Assembly (NCBI RefSeq): GCF_027460265.1
Contig: NZ_JAPZBC010000001.1
Location: forward strand, 5,808,001 to 5,872,000
Reading direction: 5' to 3'
Length of the DNA: 64,000 bases
DNA from: Streptomyces sp. WMMC940
Lineage (GTDB): Bacteria; Actinomycetota; Actinomycetes; Streptomycetales; Streptomycetaceae
In this document: piece after piece, positions 20,049-28,787 of the stretch
Layout of the letters: every line of letters starts with the position of its first letter
How positions within the stretch are numbered: the stretch's first letter is position 1
Notes under the pieces: generated by a model
Told to the model about the DNA's origin: nothing
What the model saw: the letters and a program-made list of their open reading frames with translations, nothing else
Databases searched by the model: none
Translations under genes and position numbers: made by a program

Positions 20049-20846
20049 TCATGCGCCGTCGCGGCCGGCGAGCGAGAGGGTGCGGTGGGCGGCGGCGACG
20101 ACCGCCGCGTCCACGAAGCGGCCGTCGGGGAGGGCCAGGGCGCCCGCGTCCGTTGTCGCCGCCTTGACGATCTCCTCCGCCGCCTCGACCTCCTCGGGGC
20201 CGGGCAGATAGGCGCGCTCGATCACCGGGAGCTGCCGGGGGTGGATCGCGGCACGGCCGAGGAAGCCCAGGGAACGGCCGTGGGCGCAGGAGGCCGCCAG
20301 CCCGTCCAGGTCGCGGATGTCGGGGAACACCGACTGCGTCGGCGGCGGCAGCCCCGCCGCGCGGGAGGCGACGACGACGCGGCTGCGCGGCCAGTCCAGT
20401 CCGGTGTCGTTCCGCACGCCCAGGTCCGCCCGGAGATCCGCCTCGCCGAGCGCGATACCGCGCACCGCGGGGTCCGCGGTGGCGATGGCGTAGGCGTGCT
20501 CCACGCCGCCGGCCGACTCCAGCAGCGCGTAGAGCGCTTTCCCCGGGGCCAGCTTCGCCGGGACCCGGATGTCGGTGGCGTGCGTCACCTTGGGGATGCG
20601 CAGAGCCGCCAGTCCCGGCAGGGGGGCCAGCGGCGCGATGTCGCGTTCCGCGTGGATGCGGACGTGGACCGGCACGGGCTGGGGGGAGGAGAGCAGCTCG
20701 ACGGTGGCCGCGAGCGCGTAGGCCTTGCGGTGCGGCGCGACCGCGTCCTCGAGGTCGACGATCACGATGTCGGCGCCTGTGGAGAGCGCCTTCTGCACCA
20801 CCTCGGGGCGGTCCCCGGGCACGTACAGCCAGGTCAGCGGGGTCAT
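20049..20846 (-). CDS. HpcH/HpaI-type CoA-ester lyase (CitE-like)
   Basis: A 265-aa TIM-barrel lyase of the CitE/malyl-CoA lyase group, which cleaves beta-hydroxyacyl-CoA esters (citramalyl-CoA, malyl-CoA and similar) with Mg2+. Signatures: YVPGDRPEVVQKAL, IVDLEDAVAPHRKAYA, VHVRIHA, metal-ligand Glu in ALLESAGGVEHAYAI, Asp in ALGEADLRADLG, and GFLGRAAIHPRQLPVI. Only the small CitE-like core is present. The ATG overlaps the upstream CoA-transferase stop (ATGA), so the pair is co-translated: the transferase would activate an acid and the lyase would cleave a derived CoA ester. The hydratase normally needed between them is not here. Confidence 0.88.
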   Translation of the reverse strand: MTPLTWLYVPGDRPEVVQKALSTGADIVIVDLEDAVAPHRKAYALAATVELLSSPQPVPVHVRIHAERDIAPLAPLPGLAALRIPKVTHATDIRVPAKLAPGKALYALLESAGGVEHAYAIATADPAVRGIALGEADLRADLGVRNDTGLDWPRSRVVVASRAAGLPPPTQSVFPDIRDLDGLAASCAHGRSLGFLGRAAIHPRQLPVIERAYLPGPEEVEAAEEIVKAATTDAGALALPDGRFVDAAVVAAAHRTLSLAGRDGA

Positions 20847-22093
20847 AGCGCGCCTTCGTTGCGCAGGGCTGCGATCCGGCCGGGGGTGAGCCCGAGCTCG
20901 CCCAGGACGGTGTCGGTGTCCGCGCCGTGCGGCCGGCCGGCCCAGCGGATGCCGCCGGGGGTCTCGGAGAGGCGGAAGAGGATGTTCTGCATACGGATCG
21001 GGCCGAGTTCCGGATCGGGCACCTCGGTGACGCTGTCCAGCGCCCGGTACTGGGGGTCGTCCATGACCTCCCGTACGTCGTAGACGGGGGCGACCGCGGC
21101 CTCGGCCTTGTCGAAGGCGGCGATGACCTCGTCCCGGGTGTGCCGGGCGATCCAGGCGCCCACGGCCTCGTCGAGCACATCGGCGTGCTCGGCCCGTCCG
21201 CTGCCCGAGGAGAACCACGGCTCGGAGACCAGCTCCGGGCGGCCGACGAGCCGCATCACGCGTTCGGCCACGGACTGCGCGGAGGTGGAGACCGCGAGCC
21301 AGGAGCCGTCGGCAGCCCGGTAGGTGTTGCGCGGGGCGTTGTTGCGTGACCGGTTGCCGGTGCGTGGCTGGACGTAGCCGAGCTGGTCGTACCAGATGGG
21401 CTGCGGCCCGAGCACGGTGAGGATGGGTTCGATGATGGCCATGTCGACGACCTGGCCGCGGGCGGTGGAGGCTCGCGCGGTGAGCGCGGTCATGACGGCG
21501 TAGGAGGTGGCGAGGGCCGCGATGGAGTCGGCGAGACCGAACGGCGGCAGCGTGGGCGGCCCGTCCGGCTCGCCGGTGATCGCGGCGAACCCGCTCATGG
21601 CCTCGGCGAGGGTGCCGAAACCGGGCCGGTGGCAGTACGGGCCGAACTGGCCGAAGCCCGTGACCCTGGCCAGCACCAGCCGCGGATTGGCGGCGCTCAG
21701 CTCCTCCCAGCCCAGCCGCCACCGTTCCAGCGTGCCGGGGCGGAAGTTCTCGATGACGACGTCCGCCGTGGAGGCGAGCCTCAGGAAGGTCTCGCGCCCG
21801 CCGGGCGTGGACAGGTCGAGCGTGATGGTCCGCTTGTTGCGGCCGAGTAGCTTCCACCAGAGCCCGATGCCGTCCTTGCCGGGACCGTGGCCCCGTGACG
21901 GGTCGGGTCTGCGGGGGTGCTCGACCTTGATCACGTCGGCGCCGAAGTCGCCGAGCATCGTCGCGGCGAGCGGCCCGGCGAAGAGGGTGGCGAGATCGAG
22001 GACGCGCAGCCCGGCGAGCGGCCCGCCCGTGGCGGGCGCCCCGGCCTGGGGGGACTGGCGGGCGGCGACACCGTCGGCGTCGGGGTCGTGCAT
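20843..22093 (-). CDS. Class III (CaiB/BaiF) CoA-transferase
   Basis: A 416-aa family III formyl-CoA-transferase-fold protein that moves CoA between carboxylic acids. Landmarks: LAGLRVLDLATLFAGPLAA, LGDFGADVIKVEHPRRPDPSRG, LGRNKRTITLDLSTPGGRE, ADVVIENFRPGTLERWRLG, TGFGQFGPYCHRPGFGTLAEA and STARGQVVDMAIIEPILTVL. At the position where the family's catalytic Asp usually follows the GQxVD strand, I read Glu (AIIEPIL); this occurs in some subfamilies. It is coupled to the CoA-lyase gene downstream and separated from the kinase gene by 116 bases, so these two genes may form their own unit. Confidence 0.88.
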   Translation of the reverse strand: MHDPDADGVAARQSPQAGAPATGGPLAGLRVLDLATLFAGPLAATMLGDFGADVIKVEHPRRPDPSRGHGPGKDGIGLWWKLLGRNKRTITLDLSTPGGRETFLRLASTADVVIENFRPGTLERWRLGWEELSAANPRLVLARVTGFGQFGPYCHRPGFGTLAEAMSGFAAITGEPDGPPTLPPFGLADSIAALATSYAVMTALTARASTARGQVVDMAIIEPILTVLGPQPIWYDQLGYVQPRTGNRSRNNAPRNTYRAADGSWLAVSTSAQSVAERVMRLVGRPELVSEPWFSSGSGRAEHADVLDEAVGAWIARHTRDEVIAAFDKAEAAVAPVYDVREVMDDPQYRALDSVTEVPDPELGPIRMQNILFRLSETPGGIRWAGRPHGADTDTVLGELGLTPGRIAALRNEGAL

Positions 22094-22209
22094 GGGGGCT
22101 CCCTGAGAGTCTCTCCTGCGGGTGTGCGTGAGGCGGCGACGGGCGTGGGGTACGGCCCGTCGGGACGCGTGCGCGTGTGGTGCGTGCGGGCCGGGCGGAG
22201 CGCGCCGGC

Positions 22210-23118
22210 TCAGCCGCCCGTGGCGCCCTCCAGCCGCCCGGCGTCGATCTCGGAGCGGTACGGCATGGACGTCGAGGCGCCGGGGCGCCGGACGGACAGC
22301 GCGGCCGCGGTGGACGCCCAGGCCATCGCCTCGGCCATCGGCCGGCCCTCGACCAGGGCCACGGTGAGGGCGCCGACGAAGGTGTCCCCGGCGGCCGTCG
22401 TGTCGACGGCACGCACCCGGGGCGCCGGGACGGTGACGATCCCGGCGTCCCGGGCGGCATGGAGGCTGCCTGCCGAGCCGAGGGTGATCACCACCTCCGG
22501 CACCTCCCGGAGCAGCGCCTCCGCCGCCGCTCGGGGATCGGCGGTTCCGGTGAGCAGGGCGGCCTCGTGCTCGTTGGGCACCAGCAGGTCGGTGACGCCG
22601 AGCAGCTCGGGCGGCAGGGGCCGGGCCGGGGCGGGGGTGAGGACGGTCCTCACCCCGTGCCGGTGGGCGGCCTCGGCGCCCGCGATCACTCCGGCCAGAG
22701 GCAGTTCGAGCTGGAGCAGCAGCGCGTCCGCGGCGCCGATGAGGGTCTCGTCGCCGGGTGTGAGGTGGTCCACGGTCCCGTTGGCGCCGGGGATGACGAC
22801 GATCGCGTTGCCGCCCTCGTCGTCCACCACGATGTGCGCGGTTCCGGACGGCCCTTCCGCGGTGCGCAGCAGATCGGTGTCGACCGCGGAGTGTTCGAGC
22901 GTCTCCCGCAGCACGGCGCCGAAGTCGTCCGTGCCGACGGCGCCGATCATCGCCACGTCGCCGCCGGCCCGGGCGGCGGCGACGGCCTGGTTGGCGCCCT
23001 TGCCGCCGGGAACGGTGCGGAACTCCCGGCCCGTCACGGTCTCCCCGCGCAGCGGAGCCTTCGGGACGTAGACGACGAGGTCCATGTTGGTACTGCCGAG
23101 CACGACGATGCCGGTCAT
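22210..23118 (-). CDS. Ribokinase-like PfkB-family sugar kinase
   Basis: A 302-aa kinase whose N-terminus is ribokinase-like: VLGSTNMDLVVYVPKAPLRG, then FRTVPGGKGANQAVAAARAGG. ATP and anion-hole motifs follow: LVPNEHEA, VVITLGSAGS and the catalytic Asp in DTTAAGDTFVGALTVAL. The probable reaction is ribose (or a similar pentose or nucleoside) to the 5-phosphate. Its ATG overlaps the stop of an upstream ADP-ribosylglycohydrolase-family gene, linking it to sugar released by that enzyme. No transporter is encoded nearby, so the sugar probably arises inside the cell. Confidence 0.88.
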   Translation of the reverse strand: MTGIVVLGSTNMDLVVYVPKAPLRGETVTGREFRTVPGGKGANQAVAAARAGGDVAMIGAVGTDDFGAVLRETLEHSAVDTDLLRTAEGPSGTAHIVVDDEGGNAIVVIPGANGTVDHLTPGDETLIGAADALLLQLELPLAGVIAGAEAAHRHGVRTVLTPAPARPLPPELLGVTDLLVPNEHEAALLTGTADPRAAAEALLREVPEVVITLGSAGSLHAARDAGIVTVPAPRVRAVDTTAAGDTFVGALTVALVEGRPMAEAMAWASTAAALSVRRPGASTSMPYRSEIDAGRLEGATGG

Positions 23119-24539
23119 GGGTGCCGGTCCTCCCGGAGAGTGATGCGGTCGCACGTGAGGCGGGCGAGCGAGTCGAAGCCGATGCCGTCGAACCCTCCGA
23201 CGGTGGTGGCGAGGCGGTTCTTGAGCGGGGTGGTCCAGCGCTCGGGCAGCCGCTCGGGGCGCCCGGCGAGCAGCCCGGCCAGCGAACCCGCCGTGGCGCC
23301 GTTGGAGTCCGTGTCCCAGCCCCCCGACACCGCACGGCAGACGGAACCGGTGAAGTCGCCGTCCGCATGGGTGAGCGCGGCGGCGAGCAGAGCGGCGTTG
23401 GGCACGACGTGCACCCAGTGGTAGGCGCCGTGTGCGGCGTGCAGCCGGTCCACGACGGTGTCGAAGTCGCCGTGCGCGGCGGCGGTGGCGATCGCGTGCC
23501 GCACGGCCCGCGCGAGCCGCGAACCGGGCGGGACGACACGGAGCCCCTCGCGCAGGCACGCGTGCACGTCGGTGCCCCCGCCGGCCGCGACGGCGAGCGC
23601 GGCCGCGACGAACATGGCTCCGTACACGCCGTTCGCGGTGTGGGTGAGCACCGCGTCCCGGTGGGCCTGTTCGGCCGCGGCGGCCGGGTCGCCCGGGTGG
23701 GTCCAGCCGTGGACGTCGGCGCGGATCGCGGCGCCGATCCACTCCCGGAAGGGGTTGTGCCGGGTCGCGGTCTCCGGCGGTTCCACGCCGTGGAGGAGAT
23801 TGCGGTACGCGACCCGCTCGGCGGTGAAGGTACGGCCTGCGGGGAGTTCGTCCAGCCAGAGCCGGGCCACGTCGGAGGTGTCGAAGTCCTGTCCGTACCG
23901 CTGGAGGAGGAGCAGGTTCAGCAGCGGGTAGTCGAGGTCGTCGTCCTCGGGCATGCCGTCGATGTTCTCGGCGAGCGAGGTGGGGGCGGAGCGGCGGTTC
24001 CAGGGGTGGGCGGCCAGCAGCCGGGGAGGCACGCCCTCGGCGGTGAACCAGGTCGACAGCGGCCAGTTGCCGGTCGCTCGGGCGAGTGCGCGGATGGCGT
24101 GCAGGGGGAGCTTCTCCACGGGCTTGCCGAGCAGGCAGCCGGCCGCCCGGCCGAGCCAGGCGGCGTGCAGCCGGTGTTCCAACGGCCCGCCCGGCCCGTT
24201 CCCGGGCGCGCCGCGTGGTCGGCCGACCCCCGTCTCCTCCCGCGAACGGGAGGTGGGCCAGTCGGGGCACGCGGCCCGGATGGCCGGCAGGCTCGTCGGC
24301 TCGCGGTCGGCGAACGGAGCGGGGAGCGCGTCCAGTTCGTCCAGCAGCCGCATCGCCAGCGTCCGGAGCCGGGGGTCGGCGGGCCGGGGCGAGGCGCCCG
24401 CGGCCGGGGGGGCCGGGGCGCCGCCGGCGGTACGCCAGCGCAGCGCGGCCGCAGAGGCGTCGCGGCCGTCCTCGGCGGCCTGGCGGAGCTCGTGGCCTAC
24501 CAGGTCCTCGGGCTGGACCCAGGTGAGCCGGAGGTTCAC
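23115..24539 (-). CDS. ADP-ribosylglycohydrolase-family protein 1
   Basis: A 474-aa product with a GTG start at 24539 overlapping the stop of the gene upstream. About 120 variable, Pro/Ala-rich N-terminal residues precede the domain. The ARH/DraG fold is shown by AAWLGRAAGCLLGKPVEKLP, an acidic first metal motif MPEDDDLDYPLLNLLLL, THTANGVYGAMFVAAALAVA and the second metal motif SGGWDTDSNGATAGSLAGLL. Both motifs are intact, so hydrolysis of an N- or O-glycosidic (ADP-)ribosyl bond is likely. The EDDDLDY form marks a subfamily distinct from the other three copies in the cluster. Substrate unknown. Confidence 0.88.
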   Translation of the reverse strand: MNLRLTWVQPEDLVGHELRQAAEDGRDASAAALRWRTAGGAPAPPAAGASPRPADPRLRTLAMRLLDELDALPAPFADREPTSLPAIRAACPDWPTSRSREETGVGRPRGAPGNGPGGPLEHRLHAAWLGRAAGCLLGKPVEKLPLHAIRALARATGNWPLSTWFTAEGVPPRLLAAHPWNRRSAPTSLAENIDGMPEDDDLDYPLLNLLLLQRYGQDFDTSDVARLWLDELPAGRTFTAERVAYRNLLHGVEPPETATRHNPFREWIGAAIRADVHGWTHPGDPAAAAEQAHRDAVLTHTANGVYGAMFVAAALAVAAGGGTDVHACLREGLRVVPPGSRLARAVRHAIATAAAHGDFDTVVDRLHAAHGAYHWVHVVPNAALLAAALTHADGDFTGSVCRAVSGGWDTDSNGATAGSLAGLLAGRPERLPERWTTPLKNRLATTVGGFDGIGFDSLARLTCDRITLREDRHP

Positions 24540-25702
24540 CGGGCGTCCGTCAGTTCGGCGAAGGCGGCCTCGTGCGCCCGGCGGCGCCGGGTGTCGCGGG
24601 CGAAGATCTCATGGGCGACCTCCGTGAGCGTGCGGGCGGGGGCGTGCAGATCGAGACGGCTGGCCTCGGAGACGGTCTTGACCCATTCGGCCGGGACCGG
24701 TTCCCCGCCGTACAGCGCGCCCGCGATCGCGCCGGACATCGTGGCGATCGAGTCGCAGTCCCGGCCGTAGTTGACGCAGCCCAGCACGGTCCTGCGGTAG
24801 TCGCCGTCGCCGATGAGCAGCATGCCCAGCGCGATGGGGAGTTCCTCGACGGAGTGCAGCCGGGAGGGGCGGCGGGCGGCGAGGGACGGGGCGCGGTAGT
24901 CGGGCCCGACGGTGTCGAAGGGGGCGACCGCCTCGCGGAGCGGACGGAGCGCGGGCTCGAAGTCGCTGTACCGGCAGGCGACTTCGGCCACCGCCTCGAT
25001 CGCGGAGTGGGTGCCGTCCTTGGCGAGGGACAGGGAGGCCTCGACGACGGTCTCCGGGCCGGCGCCGGGTGTGCAGGCCGCGGCGACCGCGGCGGCGAGG
25101 ACGCCCGCGGCCTCGCGCCCGTAGGAGGACTGGTGGGCGCCCGCCACGTCCAGGGCCTCCGCGTACGCGGCGGCCGGGTCGGCGGCGTTGACCAGGCCGA
25201 CGGGGGCCATGTACATGGCCGCACCGCAGTTGACGATGTTCCCGGTCCCGGCCTCGCGGGGGTCGACATGGCCGTAGTGCAGCCGCGCCGCGAGCCACTT
25301 CTCGGCGAGGAACACCCGCTGCAGGGGCAGGGCCTCGGCCTCCAGCTCGGGGATCCAGCGGGGGGTGGAGACGAGGTCCGGTACGAGGTGGTCGGCGACG
25401 GCGTACGCGTCCAGGTGGTCCCGGACGGTGGCGTAGACGCGGACCAGGGCGTGCGTCATCAGGGTGTCGTCGGTGACGTGCCCGTCGCCCTTGTGGTACG
25501 GCGCGATGGGGCGGGCGGTGCGCCAGTCGTCGCCGTGCCAGGGGCCGACGACGCCCTGGACGCGGCCGCCGTGGCGTTCCACGATCTGCTCCGGCGTGTA
25601 GCCCTCGACCGGCCCGCCGAGCGCGTCGCCCACCGCCGCGCCGACGAGGGAGCCCGTGATGCGGTCGTCGAGCGCGGCGACCGGGTGCGCTGAGAGTGTC
25701 AT
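24536..25702 (-). CDS. ADP-ribosylglycohydrolase-family protein 2
   Basis: A 388-aa enzyme with both di-metal motifs intact: GHVTDDTLMTHALVRVY near 75 and NYGRDCDSIATMSGAIAGAL near 315. Domain landmarks are ITGSLVGAAVGDALGGPVEG at the N-terminus and NIVNCGAAMYMAPVGLVNAA in the middle. This is the most canonical DraG/ARH copy of the four by its first motif (TDDT). The ATG at 25702 lies 73 bases after the stop of copy 3; its own stop overlaps the GTG of copy 1. Regulation probably goes with the whole leftward cluster. Confidence 0.9.
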   Translation of the reverse strand: MTLSAHPVAALDDRITGSLVGAAVGDALGGPVEGYTPEQIVERHGGRVQGVVGPWHGDDWRTARPIAPYHKGDGHVTDDTLMTHALVRVYATVRDHLDAYAVADHLVPDLVSTPRWIPELEAEALPLQRVFLAEKWLAARLHYGHVDPREAGTGNIVNCGAAMYMAPVGLVNAADPAAAYAEALDVAGAHQSSYGREAAGVLAAAVAAACTPGAGPETVVEASLSLAKDGTHSAIEAVAEVACRYSDFEPALRPLREAVAPFDTVGPDYRAPSLAARRPSRLHSVEELPIALGMLLIGDGDYRRTVLGCVNYGRDCDSIATMSGAIAGALYGGEPVPAEWVKTVSEASRLDLHAPARTLTEVAHEIFARDTRRRRAHEAAFAELTDAR

Positions 25703-25775
25703 GCCGGAATTGTCCACCCGGGGTGGGTGCGGGTGGGGCAGGCCGCGTCGGGGATTCGCGCACGGGACAGGCGAG

Positions 25776-27680
25776 TTACGGGCCCGTGGTCCGGCCGGCG
25801 CCGTGCCGGGGGGCGGCCGAGGACGGGAGGCGCGTCGCGCCCGGCGGCTCGGTGGACGGCGGGGTGCGCGGCGCGGCCGGGGGACCGTTCGGCGGGCGGA
25901 CCCCGCGGGCGAGCCGTCCCGCGAGTTCGACGAGATCCGTACCGGCGAGACGGGGGAGGGCGCAGCCGGCCAGGGTGCGGCAGGCGTCCCGCCACGCCGC
26001 GGGCACGGCCGTGCCACCGCAGAGGGCCCCGGACAGCGCACCGGCGAGGGCGGGCGCCGAGTCGGCCACGCGCGACAGGCACGCGGCGGCCGGCAGGGCC
26101 CCGCCCAGCCCGCCGCGCGCCGCCGTCACCATGGCGAGGGCGACGGGCACGGTCTCGGCGGCGGCGATGCCGTAGCTGTAGACGTGGTCGACGATCTGGT
26201 GTTCCAGCAGGGGCACGAGGGAGAAGGCGTCCTCGGCGTCGCGGGCGAGCGCGAGGGCGTGCCGGGCGTTGCGGCCGATCTCTGTGGCCGCGGGGAGTTC
26301 GGCGAGGGCGGCGCCGACGGCCGCGTCCACCCGTGCGCCACCGAGCGCCGCGGCGACGGCGGCCGCCATGGCGCGGGCGCCGTGCACCCCGTCGCCGTCC
26401 TGGGTGTAGCGGGCGTCGAACTCGGCGAGGTCGGCGGCGTTCCGCGGATCACCGGGGTGGACGACGGCGAGCACGGCGGCCCGGACGCAGGCGGCGTCGT
26501 CGAAGTAGTGCGGGTTGTCGTGGCCCGTGGCGGGCGGGCGCAGCCCGGTCGCGAGATTGCCGAGTCCCGCGCGCACGGAGATCCGGGCACGGAGGGGCGG
26601 TACGGCCGCCTCGACCTCGGGGGCGCGGGCCTCGGCCGCGGCGATCTTCCCGGCCAGGGAGTTCCAGGCGACGTCGACGGCCGCGCGCACACGGCGGCGG
26701 GGGTCGAGTCCGTCGAACCGCTCACCGGCGGAGGCGAGGACGGTCTCAGCGGTGAAGGCGGCCCACTCGGCGTCGTCGGACGGGCCGAGGCGCAGTGGTT
26801 CCGGTGGCTGGTTCAGAGCGATGGGGACCGGGAGCGTGGTCGTGGCGTTCTGCTCGGCGAACGTGTCCAGCTCACGGGTGAGCCGCCGGGTCCACTCCGG
26901 CATCCGCGCGGCCCGGTGCCGAGCGGCGGGCCACCCGGCGGCGTCACCGGCGGCGAGGCCCAGCAGCAGCCCCTCGATCCGTGCGCGGTACGCGTCGTCG
27001 GCCGGGGGAGCGGTGCGCCCCCGGGAGCCGGTGGCCTCGCCGGGGCGGACCGCTGCCCGGTGCGGCCAGGAGGAGTAGCCCCACCCGGACACGGGACCGC
27101 CGGCACCGGTCCCGGCACCGCGGGCGTCCTGCGGCCGAGCCCGCCCGGCGGCCGCGCCGCGCGCCCGGACGTCCGGCGCCGAGTGCCGCCGCAGCGGGTC
27201 CGTCCCGTGCCCCGGCCGCCCTGCCGGGCGCGCGTGCTCCGGTTTCCCGGGGCGCTGCCGTGCGGTGCGGTCCGCACCCAGGGCACCGGCCGAGGGGCCG
27301 GGGACCGGGCGGGGGCCGTGCGGCGCCGCGTCGCCGTCCGCCGGACCGCTGCCCGCCGGTGCCTCGGGCGCCTCGCCGTGCCCATCCGCCTCCCCCTTGC
27401 CGTGTCGTCTCTTGTCGTGACCGTCGTCGTCGTGCCGGTCCTGCGCCCGACGGCCGCCTTCGCCGTGCCGCCCCTCGCCCTCCTCGCCCCCGCCGTGCCG
27501 GCCGTGCCCCAGCACGTCCCTCCCGGTGGCCGGGACCGGCTCGGGGCACGGATCCGGCGCTTCCTCGCCGTGGTCCTCGCCGGATGTGCCCGACCTGTCC
27601 GACGTCAGGTCCGGAGGGGCGTCGGGGCTGCCCGGGGCGGAGTGGTCCGGGGGCGCCGGGTCGAGGGGGCGGGGGGTCAT
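25776..27680 (-). CDS. ADP-ribosylglycohydrolase-family protein 3, long form with degenerate second metal motif
   Basis: A 634-aa product with an ATG that overlaps the upstream stop (ATGA). The first ~230 residues are low-complexity and highly charged (His, Gly, Arg, Asp, Pro), probably disordered. The ARH-like domain begins near YRARIEGLLLGLAAGDAAGW. The first metal region reads LGPSDDAEWAAFTAE; at the second, where the relatives have GRDxDS/T, this copy has CLSRVADSAPALAGALSGAL, so the first Asp of the DxD pair is Val. Metal binding is probably weakened and the protein may be a regulatory or binding paralogue. A C-terminal Pro-rich tail of ~45 residues follows. Confidence 0.8.
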   Translation of the reverse strand: MTPRPLDPAPPDHSAPGSPDAPPDLTSDRSGTSGEDHGEEAPDPCPEPVPATGRDVLGHGRHGGGEEGEGRHGEGGRRAQDRHDDDGHDKRRHGKGEADGHGEAPEAPAGSGPADGDAAPHGPRPVPGPSAGALGADRTARQRPGKPEHARPAGRPGHGTDPLRRHSAPDVRARGAAAGRARPQDARGAGTGAGGPVSGWGYSSWPHRAAVRPGEATGSRGRTAPPADDAYRARIEGLLLGLAAGDAAGWPAARHRAARMPEWTRRLTRELDTFAEQNATTTLPVPIALNQPPEPLRLGPSDDAEWAAFTAETVLASAGERFDGLDPRRRVRAAVDVAWNSLAGKIAAAEARAPEVEAAVPPLRARISVRAGLGNLATGLRPPATGHDNPHYFDDAACVRAAVLAVVHPGDPRNAADLAEFDARYTQDGDGVHGARAMAAAVAAALGGARVDAAVGAALAELPAATEIGRNARHALALARDAEDAFSLVPLLEHQIVDHVYSYGIAAAETVPVALAMVTAARGGLGGALPAAACLSRVADSAPALAGALSGALCGGTAVPAAWRDACRTLAGCALPRLAGTDLVELAGRLARGVRPPNGPPAAPRTPPSTEPPGATRLPSSAAPRHGAGRTTGP

Positions 27681-28672
27681 GACAGGGCCTCGGAGTCGTC
27701 GTACGGAGTGAGCAGATCCGCGATGTCCAGGACGTGGTGGCCACGCATCGAGGGGAGGCAGCTGCCGCGGACGGGGCCGATCGCGGCGGCCCAGTCCGAC
27801 GGGATGGCGGAGGCGCCCGACATCGCGCCGGCCAGCGCCCCCGCGACCGCCGCGGTGGTGTCGGCGTCGCGGCCCATGTTCACCGCGGTCAGCACCGACG
27901 TGCGGAAGTCGCCGCGGGCCGCCGCGAAGGCCCCGAAGGCGAGGCCGACGGCCTCGGGAGCCAGGTCGGTCCACGGGTAGCCGCCGACGACGACGGCGGA
28001 GCGGACCGTCCGTTCCCGGCCGAGCGGGTCCGTCCCGGCGCGTTCCGCCGCGACGACCGCCCGGCGCATGGAGCGCGAGGTCCAGGAGTCGAGGGGGACG
28101 ACGGACAGGGCCGCCCCGATCACTCCCGCCGGGCCGGCCCCGGCCATCGCCGCGGCCACCCCCGCCGCCACCGCCTGCCCGCCGTAGATGCCCTCGCCGT
28201 CGTGGCTCACGGAGCCGTCGACGGCCACCAGCCGCGCGGCCTCGTCGGGCCGGCCCGCGGCGAACACGCCGAACGGTGCCGCCCGCATCGCGAGCCCGTC
28301 GCTCCAGGCGTGCCGGTGCTGCGCGGTGATCGGAGCCGCCAGCCCCCGACGCAGGTTCTCCAGTGTGCCGCGCTCGCTGAAGCCGGCGCCGCGGAACGGC
28401 CCCTCGTCCAGGTCCGCGATCCAGTGGTGCCACGCCTTCTCGACGTGGGCCACCGTCAGCGCCGATCCGTGCCGGGCGAGCAGCAGCCCGGAGAAGATCG
28501 CGTACTCCGTGTCGTCCGTGCCGGCGGGGCTGTCGGTCACGAAGCCCTCGATGCGGCCCCAGCGGCGGCGGATCTCGGACGGCCGCATGTTCTCCGCCGG
28601 TGCGCCGAGGGCGTCGCCCACCGCCAGCCCCAGAAGTGCGCCGCGGGCCCGATCGCATGCAATCCAGTCCAC
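27677..28672 (-). CDS. ADP-ribosylglycohydrolase-family protein 4
   Basis: A 331-aa protein. I place the start at the GTG at 28672 (VDWIACDRARG) because a strong AAGGAG ribosome site lies seven bases upstream; an upstream in-frame GTG would destroy that spacing. Family motifs are complete: ARGALLGLAVGDALGAPAEN, TDSPAGTDDTEYAIFSGLLL, SVSHDGEGIYGGQAVAAG and MGRDADTTAAVAGALAGAM. It is the first gene of the leftward cluster and is translationally coupled to copy 3. Divergent from the metal-transporter gene, with about 230 bases between the starts. Confidence 0.9.
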   Translation of the reverse strand: MDWIACDRARGALLGLAVGDALGAPAENMRPSEIRRRWGRIEGFVTDSPAGTDDTEYAIFSGLLLARHGSALTVAHVEKAWHHWIADLDEGPFRGAGFSERGTLENLRRGLAAPITAQHRHAWSDGLAMRAAPFGVFAAGRPDEAARLVAVDGSVSHDGEGIYGGQAVAAGVAAAMAGAGPAGVIGAALSVVPLDSWTSRSMRRAVVAAERAGTDPLGRERTVRSAVVVGGYPWTDLAPEAVGLAFGAFAAARGDFRTSVLTAVNMGRDADTTAAVAGALAGAMSGASAIPSDWAAAIGPVRGSCLPSMRGHHVLDIADLLTPYDDSEALS

Positions 28673-28787
28673 CGCGCCACTCCTTCGCACCCCCTCGGGC
28701 CTGTTCCCCGATCTGTCCCCCGCGGGGCGCCGGGTGGGGGCGCGGGGGACATCGGTTCACGCGTCCGGCCCAAGGAGGGAGTGCACC

